Part shown: piece by piece, positions 6,565 to 14,687 of the stretch
Numbering within the stretch: the stretch's first letter is position 1
How the letters are laid out: each line of letters starts with the position of its first letter
From: CBDTTW01 sp965363675
GTDB taxonomy: Bacteria > Bacteroidota > Rhodothermia > Rhodothermales > DASSAV01
DNA: 21,545 bases
Assembly: GCA_965363675.1 (NCBI GenBank)
Contig: CBDTTW010000033.1
Location: forward strand, 1-21,545
Direction of reading: 5' to 3'
Notes under the pieces: model-generated
Database searches by the model: none
The model's input: only the letters and a program-made list of their open reading frames with translations
Told to the model about the DNA's origin: nothing
Translations under genes and position numbers: made by a program

Positions 6565-7395
6565 CTAGGCCCCGGGGGCGTGGGTCGTCACTTCGCCCGA
6601 GATGAAGGTATGCTCGCCGGTAGGCGTCTCCAAGCGCAGGGCGCCCTCGGCCGTCACGCCGCGCGCGATGCCGGTGAAAACGCGGTCCGTCCCGACGTAG
6701 TGCAGCGTCATAGGCCCCCCGAGCCCGAGCATCCGCTCCTCGTATGCCTGGGTGATGCCCTCCATGCGGCCCTCGCGGAGCGCGGCGTACCACGGCTCGA
6801 AGCGGTTGAGCACGGCGGCCAGCACGGCGGCGCGTGAGACTTCGCGGCCCGAGGCGAGGCGCAGCGATATGGCGGTCCGCGCCAGCTCGGGGGCAAAGCG
6901 CGTCTGGTTGACGTTGAGGCCGATGCCGAGGATGACGACGGCGGCGCGCACGTCGGCGCCCGCGCCGAGCGACGACTCGAGGAGCATGCCGCAGCATTTG
7001 CGATTTTGCACGTAGATATCGTTGGGCCACTTGATGCGCGGCGCCAGACCGGGGGCCGCGTCGCCGACGGCCTCAGCCACGCCGAGACTTGCCGCGAGCG
7101 TGAGCAGGCCGAGGCGCTCGGGGGGCAGGCCGGGCCGCAGCACAACGGAGAAGGTGGCGTTCTCGCCGGGCGCGGCCAGCCACGTGCGCCCGAGGCGGCC
7201 GCGCCCGGCCGTCTGGAAGTCTGCCACGACGACGGCGCCCTCCGGAGCGCCCGCCGCGCCCCACTCGGCGGCGAGGGTGTTGGTCGAAGTCGTCTCGGAA
7301 ACATGCCGTATATTCCGGCCGAGTGCGCCGGTGCGCAGAAGCGTCTGCACCGCCTCGGCGAAGCGTCCGGACGAAGTGTCGTCAATACCGGGCAT
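6565..7395 (-). CDS. birA: biotin--[acetyl-CoA-carboxylase] ligase
   Basis: Attaches biotin to the carrier domain of acetyl-CoA carboxylase and other carboxylases through biotinyl-AMP. The 276-residue protein has TTSTNT (35-40), the nucleotide loop GRGRLGR (64-70), KWPNDI (122-127), KCCGML and GIGLNVN (157-163), followed by a small C-terminal beta domain. There is no N-terminal winged-helix domain, so it is a monofunctional ligase rather than a repressor. The ATG at 7395 begins MPGIDD; further in-frame codons exist upstream but no better start. It is probably the first gene of a birA-coaX operon and is divergent from the TPR gene at 7525. Confidence 0.94.
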   Translation of the reverse strand: MPGIDDTSSGRFAEAVQTLLRTGALGRNIRHVSETTSTNTLAAEWGAAGAPEGAVVVADFQTAGRGRLGRTWLAAPGENATFSVVLRPGLPPERLGLLTLAASLGVAEAVGDAAPGLAPRIKWPNDIYVQNRKCCGMLLESSLGAGADVRAAVVILGIGLNVNQTRFAPELARTAISLRLASGREVSRAAVLAAVLNRFEPWYAALREGRMEGITQAYEERMLGLGGPMTLHYVGTDRVFTGIARGVTAEGALRLETPTGEHTFISGEVTTHAPGA

Positions 7396-7524
7396 GCAAA
7401 TTCGGGAAATGCCTCCGCGAAGGTAGTCGGTAGGCCCTGAAGGGACAAATAAGCGTGCGTCCGCAGACGGAACGATTCTTGACTCCGTTATTCTCCGGAT
7501 GGTAGCGCTGAAAAAAGTAGTTTC

Positions 7525-8253
7525 ATGAATATACGTGTGCGGTCCCTGATGAGAACCAAGCAACCTGCTGCGGCCGGGCGGCGCTGGATCGGCGTGTGGA
7601 TCGTGTGCCTGCTGGCGCTCGGGGCTCCGGCGGCTTCGCAGGCGCAGACCGAGCGCTCGCAGGCGCTGCACCTGGAGTTCAAGCGCGCCGAGAACGCCTT
7701 TCAGACGGGCGCGAGCGTGCTGGAGGCCAAGGCGCGCCTGGACCGCGTGCTCAAGGAGGAGCCGGACGACGCCGAGGCGCTGAAGCTGCGCTCGCAGGTG
7801 CTGCTGGCCCTCGGCCGCCATACCGAGGCCCTCGCCGACGCGCGCCGGGCGGCGGCGGCCCTCCCGCGCGATGGGGAAGCCTGGCTCGTGCTGTGCGAGG
7901 CCGCGCGCCTGTGCGGAGAGCGCGAGATCGCCGAAGATGCCCTGGACCGCGCGGCCTCGCAGGTGCTCGACGACGCCGGGATGCACGTGCGCATGTCGTG
8001 GAACGCGCTCGAACTGGGGCACCGTGAAAAAGCAGAAGCCTTCGCACGCATCGCCATTGCCCTCGACAGCCGAATGGCCTCGGGCTACTACCAGCTCGCG
8101 CGCGTTTTCCTGAGCGCCCGCCGCCCCGACCCGGCCGCCGAAGTGCTGGCGCGCGGCCTGCGCCTGGAGGTGCTGAGCGCCGACGCCATCGCCGCCGACG
8201 GCGATCTGAAGGCATTGGTAGGGCACCGGCTTATGGCTCCCTACTTCAAGTAG
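7525..8253 (+). CDS. exported TPR-repeat protein
   Basis: A 242-residue protein with a cleavable-looking signal peptide: basic N-region, hydrophobic residues about 21-36, and a likely cleavage after ASQA or QAQ near residue 40. No lipobox cysteine is seen. The mature part has about four helical hairpins of tetratricopeptide type; the segments near residues 65-100 (AKARLDRVLKEEPDDAEALK) and 95-130 fit the TPR pattern of small, large and Pro residues. The C-terminal repeats are degenerate. Such proteins act as scaffolds; the partner is unknown. A second in-frame ATG at residue 9 is possible. TTGACT at 7479-7484 is a possible -35 but no good -10 follows. Confidence 0.8.
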   Translation: MNIRVRSLMRTKQPAAAGRRWIGVWIVCLLALGAPAASQAQTERSQALHLEFKRAENAFQTGASVLEAKARLDRVLKEEPDDAEALKLRSQVLLALGRHTEALADARRAAAALPRDGEAWLVLCEAARLCGEREIAEDALDRAASQVLDDAGMHVRMSWNALELGHREKAEAFARIAIALDSRMASGYYQLARVFLSARRPDPAAEVLARGLRLEVLSADAIAADGDLKALVGHRLMAPYFK

Positions 8254-8364
8254 GGGTTTAGAACCTATTCTCCGATTTTCGGGCCGCCATCCCACTTCTC
8301 GATCCGGCTCGGCGACTCCCCCTTGCCATCGAAGCGCCTTTGGGGAAGCCCGCCCGGCCCCCTG

Positions 8365-8397
8365 AAAAAACGCCCCCCAGGCGGGCCTGCTGGGTGT
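8365..8397 (-). terminator. possible terminator of the 8472-9143 gene
   Basis: On the minus strand, CCCAG (8394-8390) can pair with CTGGG (8380-8376), and a run of six T follows at 8370-8365 after a short GC spacer. An overlapping GCCCGCC/GGCGGGC repeat (8348-8354 with 8380-8386) is also present. It lies about 75 nt after the lipoprotein stop, in the convergent gap with the TPR gene. Confidence 0.4.
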
Positions 8398-8471
8398 CTG
8401 CGCCTGTTTGCCGGAGCAGCTCTAAGCTGAACGCCTCCAGCGGTTGGAAGGCCCGAGGCTAAAGCGTTGGT

Positions 8472-9143
8472 TTAGCGGCGCTGCCGGTAGTCCTCGAAGC
8501 GGGACGTAGTGCGATAGCGCTGCTGCGCGCCGAGCAGGAGCTTGTAGGCGGCGTCGGAAGCGGCGGCGGCGGGAACCCAGTCGCCTGCCGGGGTCTGCCT
8601 GATCTCGACATAGCTGCTCGTCCGCTCCCGGTAGAAGGCAGAGTCGTGGCGGTACTGCTGGCGCACCGCGACAACGAGGCGCGTGGCGGGGTCGAAGAAA
8701 AAGTCCACGGCGGGCATGGCGATCCCCGCCTTGGCGCCCTCGCGGAGGCGGATTTCCAGGCGTTGCACCCGGCGGCCGCCGAGGAGTGTATCGGCGCCGA
8801 GGCGGAAACGGTAGTCCTCATGGGCGCGGGCCGAGCGGTAGGGCGGGTCCGCCGGAAGGGTGAGCCCGACGATACGCTCCGGATTGCCGGACGGCGCGTC
8901 GGCGCGGCGGCCGAAGGGCAGGCGCCGCCCTTGCGCGTCGAGGCGTTCGAGCGTGGAGATGCGCGTGTAGGCGTAGGGCGCGGCCCGCGCAAAAGCCTGC
9001 TGCACGGCCGACGTGTCGAGGCGCGCCAGAAGGGCGGCGGCTTCGCCGGAGGCGCGGGCGGCGGGGGCGGCCGGTTCGCGGCGGCATCCGCCCCCGGCGA
9101 TCAGCAACGCCAAGGCTGCGACGCGCAGCGCCGCCGGATGCAT
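8472..9143 (-). CDS. putative lipoprotein of unknown function
   Basis: A 223-residue protein that I do not assign to a family. I chose the ATG at 9143, which gives a compact export signal: MHPAALRVAA, a hydrophobic core and cysteine 20 in IAGGGC. The lipobox is weak because glycine rather than leucine is at -3. A start at 9197 would place 18 arginine-rich residues in front of the signal. The mature part is beta-rich, with alternating strands such as RVQRLEIRLREG, VDFFFDPATRLVVAVRQQYR and SSYVEIRQTPAGDWVP. This resembles outer-membrane lipoprotein-sorting or LolA-like beta sheets only in general character. It is divergent from the inositol phosphatase gene, with 67 nt between starts. Confidence 0.72.
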   Translation of the reverse strand: MHPAALRVAALALLIAGGGCRREPAAPAARASGEAAALLARLDTSAVQQAFARAAPYAYTRISTLERLDAQGRRLPFGRRADAPSGNPERIVGLTLPADPPYRSARAHEDYRFRLGADTLLGGRRVQRLEIRLREGAKAGIAMPAVDFFFDPATRLVVAVRQQYRHDSAFYRERTSSYVEIRQTPAGDWVPAAAASDAAYKLLLGAQQRYRTTSRFEDYRQRR

Positions 9144-9152
9144 CCGGCGGCG
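9129..9152. repeat. 24-bp perfect palindrome over a start codon
   Basis: Twelve-base arms meet at the centre ATGCAT with no loop. The start codon of the 8472-9143 gene (9143-9141) is the ATG of that centre. It could be a regulator site in the divergent control region or an mRNA hairpin that hides the start codon. The codons CGG/GCG favoured in this genome make chance symmetry possible. Confidence 0.7.
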
Positions 9153-9210
9153 GCGGGGCGTATCTTCGGCTCGTGGCCAGCCGCTCCGTACACTCAAGGT
9201 CGTCTCCGCA

Positions 9211-10110
9211 ATGTCCGCTTCTCTGCATAGCCGTCTGCGCCGCGAACGCGACGAAGCCGTTCAGGCGGCCGTAGCCGCCGCCGCCCTCATCCGCAGCCGG
9301 GCGGGCCTGCTGGCCGAGGCCGAGGTCTCCGACAAAGGTACGCATGATCTGGTGACGCAGGTAGACCTGGAAAGCCAGGAGCTTATCGTCGGGCGGCTGC
9401 GCCGGGTTTTCCCGGACTACGCGTTTCTGGCGGAGGAAGGGGCCCCCGAGGCGGCGGAGGAAAACGCCGACGGCTTCCGCTGGATCATCGACCCCATCGA
9501 CGGCACGACCAACTTTACGCGGGGGACGCCGCCCTACGCCGTCAGCATCGGGTTGCAGCGCGAGTCGGAACTGGTCTTGGGGGTCGTGCTCGACGCGCCG
9601 CACGACGCGCTCTACACGGCCATCGCAGGCGACGGGCTGTACGTGAACGGCCGCCCGGCGCAGGTGCGGGGCGCGTCCACGCTCGGGCGGTCGCTGCTCA
9701 CGACGGGCTTTCCGTACCGCGCCTTCGGCCATGCCGACGCCTACCTGGAGGCCCTGCGGGGGCTCATGGAGCGGGCGCTGGGCGTGCGCCGACCGGGCTG
9801 CGCCTCGGTCGATTTCGGGTGGGTGGCCTCGGGCCGCTTCGACGGCTTCTTCGAGACGGGCCTGGCGCCGTGGGACGTAGCGGCCGGCATCGTGCTGGTG
9901 CGTGAGGGCGGCGGCCGCGTGACCGACTACGAAGGCCGCCCGCCGACGCTCTTCGGCGAAGGCATCGTGGCGAGCAACGGCCTCATCCACGACGAGCTGC
10001 TGGAGGCCCTGGCTCCGCTCCGCAGGGTGCAGGCCGGCGGCGCAGAGGCGGCGGCGCAAAATCCTCAAAGACTTCCGGCGAAGGTAGCGCCAAACACAGC
10101 GGGTGCGTAG
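9211..10110 (+). CDS. inositol monophosphatase family protein
   Basis: Mg2+-dependent phosphatase of the IMPase/SuhB/CysQ superfamily, 299 residues. The metal and substrate motifs are in order: D52 in VTQVD, the EE pair at 75-76 (AEEG), the DPIDGTTNF motif at 94-102, and WDVAAG with D222 near the C-terminus. The substrate may be inositol-1-phosphate or another sugar phosphate. The position of the motifs fits the SuhB-like branch better than CysQ, but this is a weak judgement. The last about 30 residues are low-complexity and Ala/Gln rich. The start ATG is preceded by CTCCGCA without a clear Shine-Dalgarno. fabI starts 43 nt after the stop. Confidence 0.93.
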   Translation: MSASLHSRLRRERDEAVQAAVAAAALIRSRAGLLAEAEVSDKGTHDLVTQVDLESQELIVGRLRRVFPDYAFLAEEGAPEAAEENADGFRWIIDPIDGTTNFTRGTPPYAVSIGLQRESELVLGVVLDAPHDALYTAIAGDGLYVNGRPAQVRGASTLGRSLLTTGFPYRAFGHADAYLEALRGLMERALGVRRPGCASVDFGWVASGRFDGFFETGLAPWDVAAGIVLVREGGGRVTDYEGRPPTLFGEGIVASNGLIHDELLEALAPLRRVQAGGAEAAAQNPQRLPAKVAPNTAGA

Positions 10111-10152
10111 TTTGGGGCGTTTTGCATTAACTCAGAATCGCGCAGGTTTTCC

Positions 10153-10992
10153 ATGGCTGAATCAGGACATCATTTGCTGAGTGGTAAGAAAGGCATCATC
10201 TTCGGGGCGCTCATCGAGAGCAGCCTTGCCTGGGCCATCGCGGAGGCTGCGCACCGGGAGGGCGCCGAGTTCATGCTGAGCAACGCCCCCATGGCGAAGC
10301 GCCTCGGCAAAACCGAAGAACTGGCCGCCCGCACCGGCAGCCCCGTCGTGTGGGCGGACGTCTCGCGCGAGGAGGACGTGTCGGCGCTGCTGGCGCAGGC
10401 CAAAGAAGCGTACGGCCAGGTCGATTTCGTCGTGCACTCCATCGGCATGGGCCTCAACGTGCGCAAGGACCGCAACTACGACAACCTCGACTACGACTGG
10501 TACCACCAGACGCTCGACATCTCGGCCATCAGCCTGCACCGCATCCTGCACCTGGCCTTGCAATCGGACGTGCTGGCCCCCGGCGGCTCGGTCGTGGCGC
10601 TGACCTACATCGGGGCGCAGCGCGTCTTCTCGAAGTACTCCGAGATGGGCGACGCCAAGGCCCTGCTCGAAAGCATCGTGCGCTCGTTCGGGTACCGCCT
10701 CGCCGAGCGCGGCATCCGCATCAACTCGGTCTCGCAGAGCCCCACGCGCACGGTGGCCGGGGCGGGCATCAAAGGCTTCGATACGCTCTACGAGTTCGCC
10801 GAGCGCATGTCGCCGCTGGGCAACGCCGACGCCGAAAGCTGCGCCGATTATACGATTACGCTGCTCTCCGACCTGACGCGCAAGGTGACCATGCAGAACC
10901 TGTTCCACGACGGCGGCTTCAGCAGCATGGGCATCACGGACGTGCTGCTTGAAGACTTCCGCCGGGCGCTGGAGCCTGCCGAGACGGCCTAA
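10153..10992 (+). CDS. fabI: enoyl-[acyl-carrier-protein] reductase (FabI type)
   Basis: NADH-dependent enoyl-ACP reductase catalysing the last step of each fatty acid elongation cycle, 279 residues. The N-terminal nucleotide-binding segment KKGIIFGALIESSLAWAIA matches FabI, where the classical GxxxGxG of short-chain dehydrogenases is altered. The catalytic pattern is Y152 in TYIGAQR, Y162 and K169 (Y-x6-K in YSEMGDAK). The proline-containing substrate loop follows at residues 190-210 (SQSPTRTVAGAGIKGF). The long insertion with RNYDNLDYDWYHQTLDISA is typical of Bacteroidota-type FabI. Only 4 nt separate it from the downstream HAD gene. Confidence 0.95.
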   Translation: MAESGHHLLSGKKGIIFGALIESSLAWAIAEAAHREGAEFMLSNAPMAKRLGKTEELAARTGSPVVWADVSREEDVSALLAQAKEAYGQVDFVVHSIGMGLNVRKDRNYDNLDYDWYHQTLDISAISLHRILHLALQSDVLAPGGSVVALTYIGAQRVFSKYSEMGDAKALLESIVRSFGYRLAERGIRINSVSQSPTRTVAGAGIKGFDTLYEFAERMSPLGNADAESCADYTITLLSDLTRKVTMQNLFHDGGFSSMGITDVLLEDFRRALEPAETA

Positions 10993-10996
10993 GCCC

Positions 10997-11779
10997 ATGG
11001 AGGTGCAGCTTTTCATCTCGGACATCGACGGCTGCCTGGCCCAGGCGTTTACACCGCTGCCGCTGGCCGCCGTCGGCACCCTGGCAGGGTTCGCGCGCCG
11101 CGCGGGCCGCGTCGGCGACTCGGAGGATCTGCCGGCGTTCTCGCTGTGCTCGGGCCGCTCGTTTCCCTACGTCGAGGCCATGGCGCAGGTGCTCGGGCTG
11201 CAAACGCCGGTGGTCTTCGAGGGCGGCGGCGGCTTCTACGACCCGGTGAGCACGGCCATCACCTGGGCGCCGGGCTTCGGCGCGGCGCAGGCGGCGCAGA
11301 TCGAGGCGCTCAAGGCGTGGATGCAGCGCGACGTGACGCCGGGCACGGCGTTGCATTTCGACTTCCCGAAGCGCACGCAGGCAGGCGTGACCGGCAAGGT
11401 TTTTGACGAAGTGCAGGCGGCGCTGGCAAAGATTCAGCGCTTCGTGTCGGATCAATGCCCTGATCTATGTGTTTTTAATACACCTATATCGGTAGACGTG
11501 TCCGTTCGGGGGGCGACCAAGCGCGAGGCGGTGTTGCGGCTGGCGGCGCTTACGGGCGCCGACCCGGAACGGGTGGCCTATATCGGCGACACGAACGGCG
11601 ACTTGGATGCCTTGCAGGCCGTCGGTCACAGCTTCGCGCCTGCGAACGCCGAGGCCGAGGTCAAGGCGGCCGTCGGCCGGGTGATGGCCGGCGAGCTGAC
11701 GGATGCGGTGATCCAGGCTTACCGCTATTGCATACGCGCGAACGTAGACGCCCGCAACCACGCGGCGCAAAACGCATGA
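10997..11779 (+). CDS. HAD-superfamily phosphatase
   Basis: A 260-residue hydrolase of the haloacid dehalogenase superfamily. Motif I is ISDIDGCL (nucleophile D9, acid D11). Motif II is the serine or threonine in SLCSGRS near residue 52. Motif III is K175 in GATKREAV, and motif IV is IGDTNGDLDAL (D198, D202). A cap domain of about 110 residues between motifs II and III makes it a class C2 (Cof-like) enzyme, close to sucrose-phosphate, mannosyl-3-phosphoglycerate and phosphoglycolate phosphatases. The substrate is unknown. The start is 4 nt after fabI, and its stop overlaps the L,D-transpeptidase start (ATGA). A local AT-rich stretch interrupts the otherwise GC-rich gene at 11450-11492. Confidence 0.88.
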   Translation: MEVQLFISDIDGCLAQAFTPLPLAAVGTLAGFARRAGRVGDSEDLPAFSLCSGRSFPYVEAMAQVLGLQTPVVFEGGGGFYDPVSTAITWAPGFGAAQAAQIEALKAWMQRDVTPGTALHFDFPKRTQAGVTGKVFDEVQAALAKIQRFVSDQCPDLCVFNTPISVDVSVRGATKREAVLRLAALTGADPERVAYIGDTNGDLDALQAVGHSFAPANAEAEVKAAVGRVMAGELTDAVIQAYRYCIRANVDARNHAAQNA

Positions 11780-12534
11780 CGGCACGCACAGGCTTCTTTT
11801 TTCTTCTGCTGATGCTGACGGCGGCCACGCTCGGGGCGGCCTCCGAGGCGCGCGCGCAGGCCGGCGGCGACGAGCCGTTGTACTACGTGACGGCCCGCAA
11901 CGCAACGTTGTACCGTACGGCCGCCGAGAACGAGCCGTACATGCAGCTCAAGTTCCGCGAGCCTCTTTACCAGATCAGCAAGCAGGGCCGCTGGAGCCAG
12001 GTGCGCACCCGCGACGGCGCGCGCGGCTACATCCCGACCGGCGACATCTCCAACGTCTGGCTGCGCGTGTCGAAGACGCGGCAGACGGTCTACATTTACC
12101 GGGGCGTGGAGCTGCTCAAGGCCGTGCCGGCCGATCTGGGCTACAACGCCTTTGCCGACAAGGAGCGCCGGGGCAGCCGCGACAACCGCGACCACTGGCG
12201 TACGCCCGAGGGCTCGTTCACCATCGTACGGAAAAACCCTCGCAGCACGTTCTACAAGGCCCTCGTGCTCAGCTACCCCTCGCGCGAGCACGCCGAGCGG
12301 GGGCTGCGCGACGGGCTGATCAGCCAGGCAGACTACGCGGCCATCGCCCGCGCCGACGCTCAGGGCGAAATGCCCCCGATGCACACGGCGCTCGGCGGCA
12401 TGATCGAGATTCACGGCAACGGCACGGGCGCGCGCAGCAACTGGACGCAGGGCTGCGTCGCCATTCAGAACACGCAGATGGACGAGCTTTACGAACTGGT
12501 GTCGGTGGGCACGCCCGTGCTCGTCGAGCCGTAG
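11776..12534 (+). CDS. L,D-transpeptidase (YkuD domain) with N-terminal SH3 domain
   Basis: Periplasmic peptidoglycan enzyme of 252 residues. A signal peptide covers about residues 1-28 (cleavage near ARAQA). A bacterial SH3-like segment follows at about 34-95 (RNATLYRTAAENEP and RWSQVRTRDGARGYIP). The YkuD domain covers about 100-252. Catalytic residues are H213 in IHGNG and C227 in NWTQGCVAI. The WTxGC form, instead of SHGC, is seen in the YafK-like branch, which includes enzymes that cleave or form diaminopimelate links. The domain contains a helical insertion at 168-200. It is coupled to the HAD gene by a 4-nt overlap. Confidence 0.9.
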   Translation: MTARTGFFFLLLMLTAATLGAASEARAQAGGDEPLYYVTARNATLYRTAAENEPYMQLKFREPLYQISKQGRWSQVRTRDGARGYIPTGDISNVWLRVSKTRQTVYIYRGVELLKAVPADLGYNAFADKERRGSRDNRDHWRTPEGSFTIVRKNPRSTFYKALVLSYPSREHAERGLRDGLISQADYAAIARADAQGEMPPMHTALGGMIEIHGNGTGARSNWTQGCVAIQNTQMDELYELVSVGTPVLVEP

Positions 12535-12550
12535 CCCCCCGAGCGCGCAT

Positions 12551-13165
12551 ATGGCCGCCCTCTCCGCAGCGCCGCACCACTCCCCGAACCTGCACAAGTA
12601 CGCCTCGCCGAACCGTCTGTACCAGTGGCACCTGCGGCAGGTCAAGCAGACGCTGCTGGAACTGGTAGACCGCGCCGAGGCGCAAACCGTGCTGGACGCC
12701 GGCTGCGGCGAGGGCTTCGTGGCGGGCTACCTGGCCGAGCAGCGGCCGAGCCTGAGCATCACCGGCGTAGACTTCAGCCCGGATGCCATACGGTATGCCC
12801 AGGAGCGCTGGTCGAGCGTGCGCTTCCGCACCGGCAACGTGTACAAGCTGCCCTTCTCGGACCGCTCATTCGACCTGGCGCTGTGCTGCGAGGTGCTGGA
12901 GCACCTGGAGGCCCCCGAGCGGGCTATTGCCGAGCTGAAGCGGGTGGCGCGGCGCTTCGTGCTGATCAGCGTACCCCTGGAGCCGTACTTCCAGTGGCTC
13001 AACACGGCGGGGCAGAAGCTGGGCCTCAGCATGGATCCCGGGCATGTCAACTTCTGGGGGCGCGACGACTTCCGGCGCTGCATCGGCAAGCACTTCGAGC
13101 AGCCGCAGTTCGCCGCCAAGCACTACTACCAGTACGCGCTCGCCCCGGTGGGCGCCGCAAAATGA
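12551..13165 (+). CDS. class I SAM-dependent methyltransferase
   Basis: A 204-residue methyltransferase of the Methyltransf_11/25 type. Motif I is VLDAGCGEGF (47-56), the acidic end of strand 2 is GVDFSPDAI (72-80), motif II region is GNVYKLPFSDRSFDLALC (95-112) and the following CEVLEHL (113-119) is typical. The N-terminal HKYASPNRLYQWHLRQ resembles methyltransferases found near polysaccharide and lipid genes. The acceptor is unknown. It starts 16 nt after the L,D-transpeptidase stop and is probably the last gene of the fabI operon. Confidence 0.88.
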   Translation: MAALSAAPHHSPNLHKYASPNRLYQWHLRQVKQTLLELVDRAEAQTVLDAGCGEGFVAGYLAEQRPSLSITGVDFSPDAIRYAQERWSSVRFRTGNVYKLPFSDRSFDLALCCEVLEHLEAPERAIAELKRVARRFVLISVPLEPYFQWLNTAGQKLGLSMDPGHVNFWGRDDFRRCIGKHFEQPQFAAKHYYQYALAPVGAAK

Positions 13166-13245
13166 ACCGCCGCGCCGCACAACCATTGGCGCAATCCGCC
13201 GTACAACTCCTGTGAGGAGTGTCCCGCAAATAGACGGAGCGGCGG

Positions 13246-14622
13246 ATGTGCTATAATTTCAGGCTTGTAGGGTTGCTCGCAATGCTGGCGGTATGCGGGC
13301 TTGCGGCCGCCTCCGCCCAGGGGCGCCAGGCCCGGCAAACCAATGCGCAGCAGGGCGCAGGCCCCGTCGTAGTCGTGGAGCTGAAGGGCGCGGTAGACAA
13401 GCCCCTTGCGGCCTATTTGCGGCGTTCGCTGGAAACCGCCGCCGCGCAGCAGCCGGGGGCCATCGTGCTCGACATCGACACGTACGGCGGCCTTGTCGAT
13501 GCCGCCGACGACATGCGGCAGGCCATCCTCGGCGCGACCTTCCCGACGGTGGCCTTCATCAACCCGAACGCGGCCTCGGCGGGGGCGCTGATCTCCTACG
13601 CCGCCGACTACATCGTCATGGCTCCGGGCGCCTCTATCGGCGCGGCGACGGTCGTCAACGGCGGCGATGGCCGCCGCGCGCCGGATAAGTACCAGAGCTA
13701 CATGCGCGGGCTGATGCGCGCCACTGCCGAGGCTAAGGGCCGCGACCCCCGCATCGCCGAGGCCATGGTGGACGAAAATGTGGTCGCGCCGGGCATCAAG
13801 GCGAAGGGTACGGTGCTGACGCTCTCGGCCAACGAGGCGCAGCGCCTGGGCGTAGCCGATACGGTGCTTGCCAACGTCGAGGCGCTGCGGACGTGGCTCC
13901 GACTGGAGCAGCGCCCCATCCTGGAGCAGCAGGCGACGGCCACGGACCGCGTGCTGCGGTTCTTCGCGAGCCCGATCATCCAGAGCATCCTCATGCTGAT
14001 CATGCTGGGCGGGCTCTACGCCGAGATGCATTCGCCGGGCGTCGGGCTGCCGGCGCTGATCTCGCTGGCGGCGGCGACGCTGTTTTTTGCTCCCAACTAC
14101 CTGTACGGCCTCGTGGAAAGCTGGGAGATCCTGCTGTTCGGCATCGGGGTGGTGCTGCTGCTGATCGAAATCTTCGTGCTGCCCGGCTTCGGGGTGGCCG
14201 GCGCTTCGGGGCTGGGGCTGATCATCCTGAGCCTGTTGGCCTCGCTCGTCGGCAACGACGGCTGGCAGTTCCCGTCGCTGGCGCAGATGAGCCCGGCGAT
14301 CCTGACGCTCACGGCGACCCTGGTGCTGCTGGTGGTCTTCGGGCTTTCGATGGGCCGCTACATGCAGCGGTCGTCGCGGCTGAACCAGCTCGTCCTGACG
14401 CCCTCGCTCGTCGGGTACACATCCAGCGAGGCGCCGCACGACATCGTCGGCAAGCAGGGCGTGACCCTGACGCCGCTGCGGCCGGTGGGGCGCGCGCTCA
14501 TCGACGGGGCGGCGTATGAAGTTACGACCGCCGGCGATTATCTTGCGGCAGGCAAGGAGGTCGAGGTGGCCCGCATTCGGAACGGACAGGTGGAGGTGCG
14601 GGCAAGCGCCGCGCTTTCATGA
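13246..14622 (+). CDS. NfeD-type membrane-bound ClpP-class serine protease
   Basis: A 458-residue long-form NfeD protein. A signal peptide spans about 1-25 (ends AAASAQG). The ClpP-like protease domain spans about 40-215, with the catalytic dyad S111 in NAASAGA and K148 in PDKYQSYM. The glycine-rich YGGLVDAADDM lies at 80-90. Three to five membrane spans occupy about 225-370, and the C-terminal OB-fold NfeD domain ends with TPLRPVGRALIDG and GDYLAAGKEVEV. In archaea the homologue cleaves stomatin, which fits membrane quality control. ATG at 13246 has a GGAG-like site before it. ATG at 13282 is possible but would remove the basic residue of the signal peptide. Confidence 0.92.
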   Translation: MCYNFRLVGLLAMLAVCGLAAASAQGRQARQTNAQQGAGPVVVVELKGAVDKPLAAYLRRSLETAAAQQPGAIVLDIDTYGGLVDAADDMRQAILGATFPTVAFINPNAASAGALISYAADYIVMAPGASIGAATVVNGGDGRRAPDKYQSYMRGLMRATAEAKGRDPRIAEAMVDENVVAPGIKAKGTVLTLSANEAQRLGVADTVLANVEALRTWLRLEQRPILEQQATATDRVLRFFASPIIQSILMLIMLGGLYAEMHSPGVGLPALISLAAATLFFAPNYLYGLVESWEILLFGIGVVLLLIEIFVLPGFGVAGASGLGLIILSLLASLVGNDGWQFPSLAQMSPAILTLTATLVLLVVFGLSMGRYMQRSSRLNQLVLTPSLVGYTSSEAPHDIVGKQGVTLTPLRPVGRALIDGAAYEVTTAGDYLAAGKEVEVARIRNGQVEVRASAALS

Positions 14623-14687
14623 AGAGCGCGGGCGCCGCCCGCATAACGAGGATGCGCTGAGCGCTTCATGGACATCCGGCGATTATC

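Noticed and set aside
10107..10126. TAGTTTGG and GGGG-N8-GC upstream of fabI read as -7 box or sigma-54 site.
   Set aside because: No matching -33 element is present and the GG to GC spacing is 8 rather than 10.
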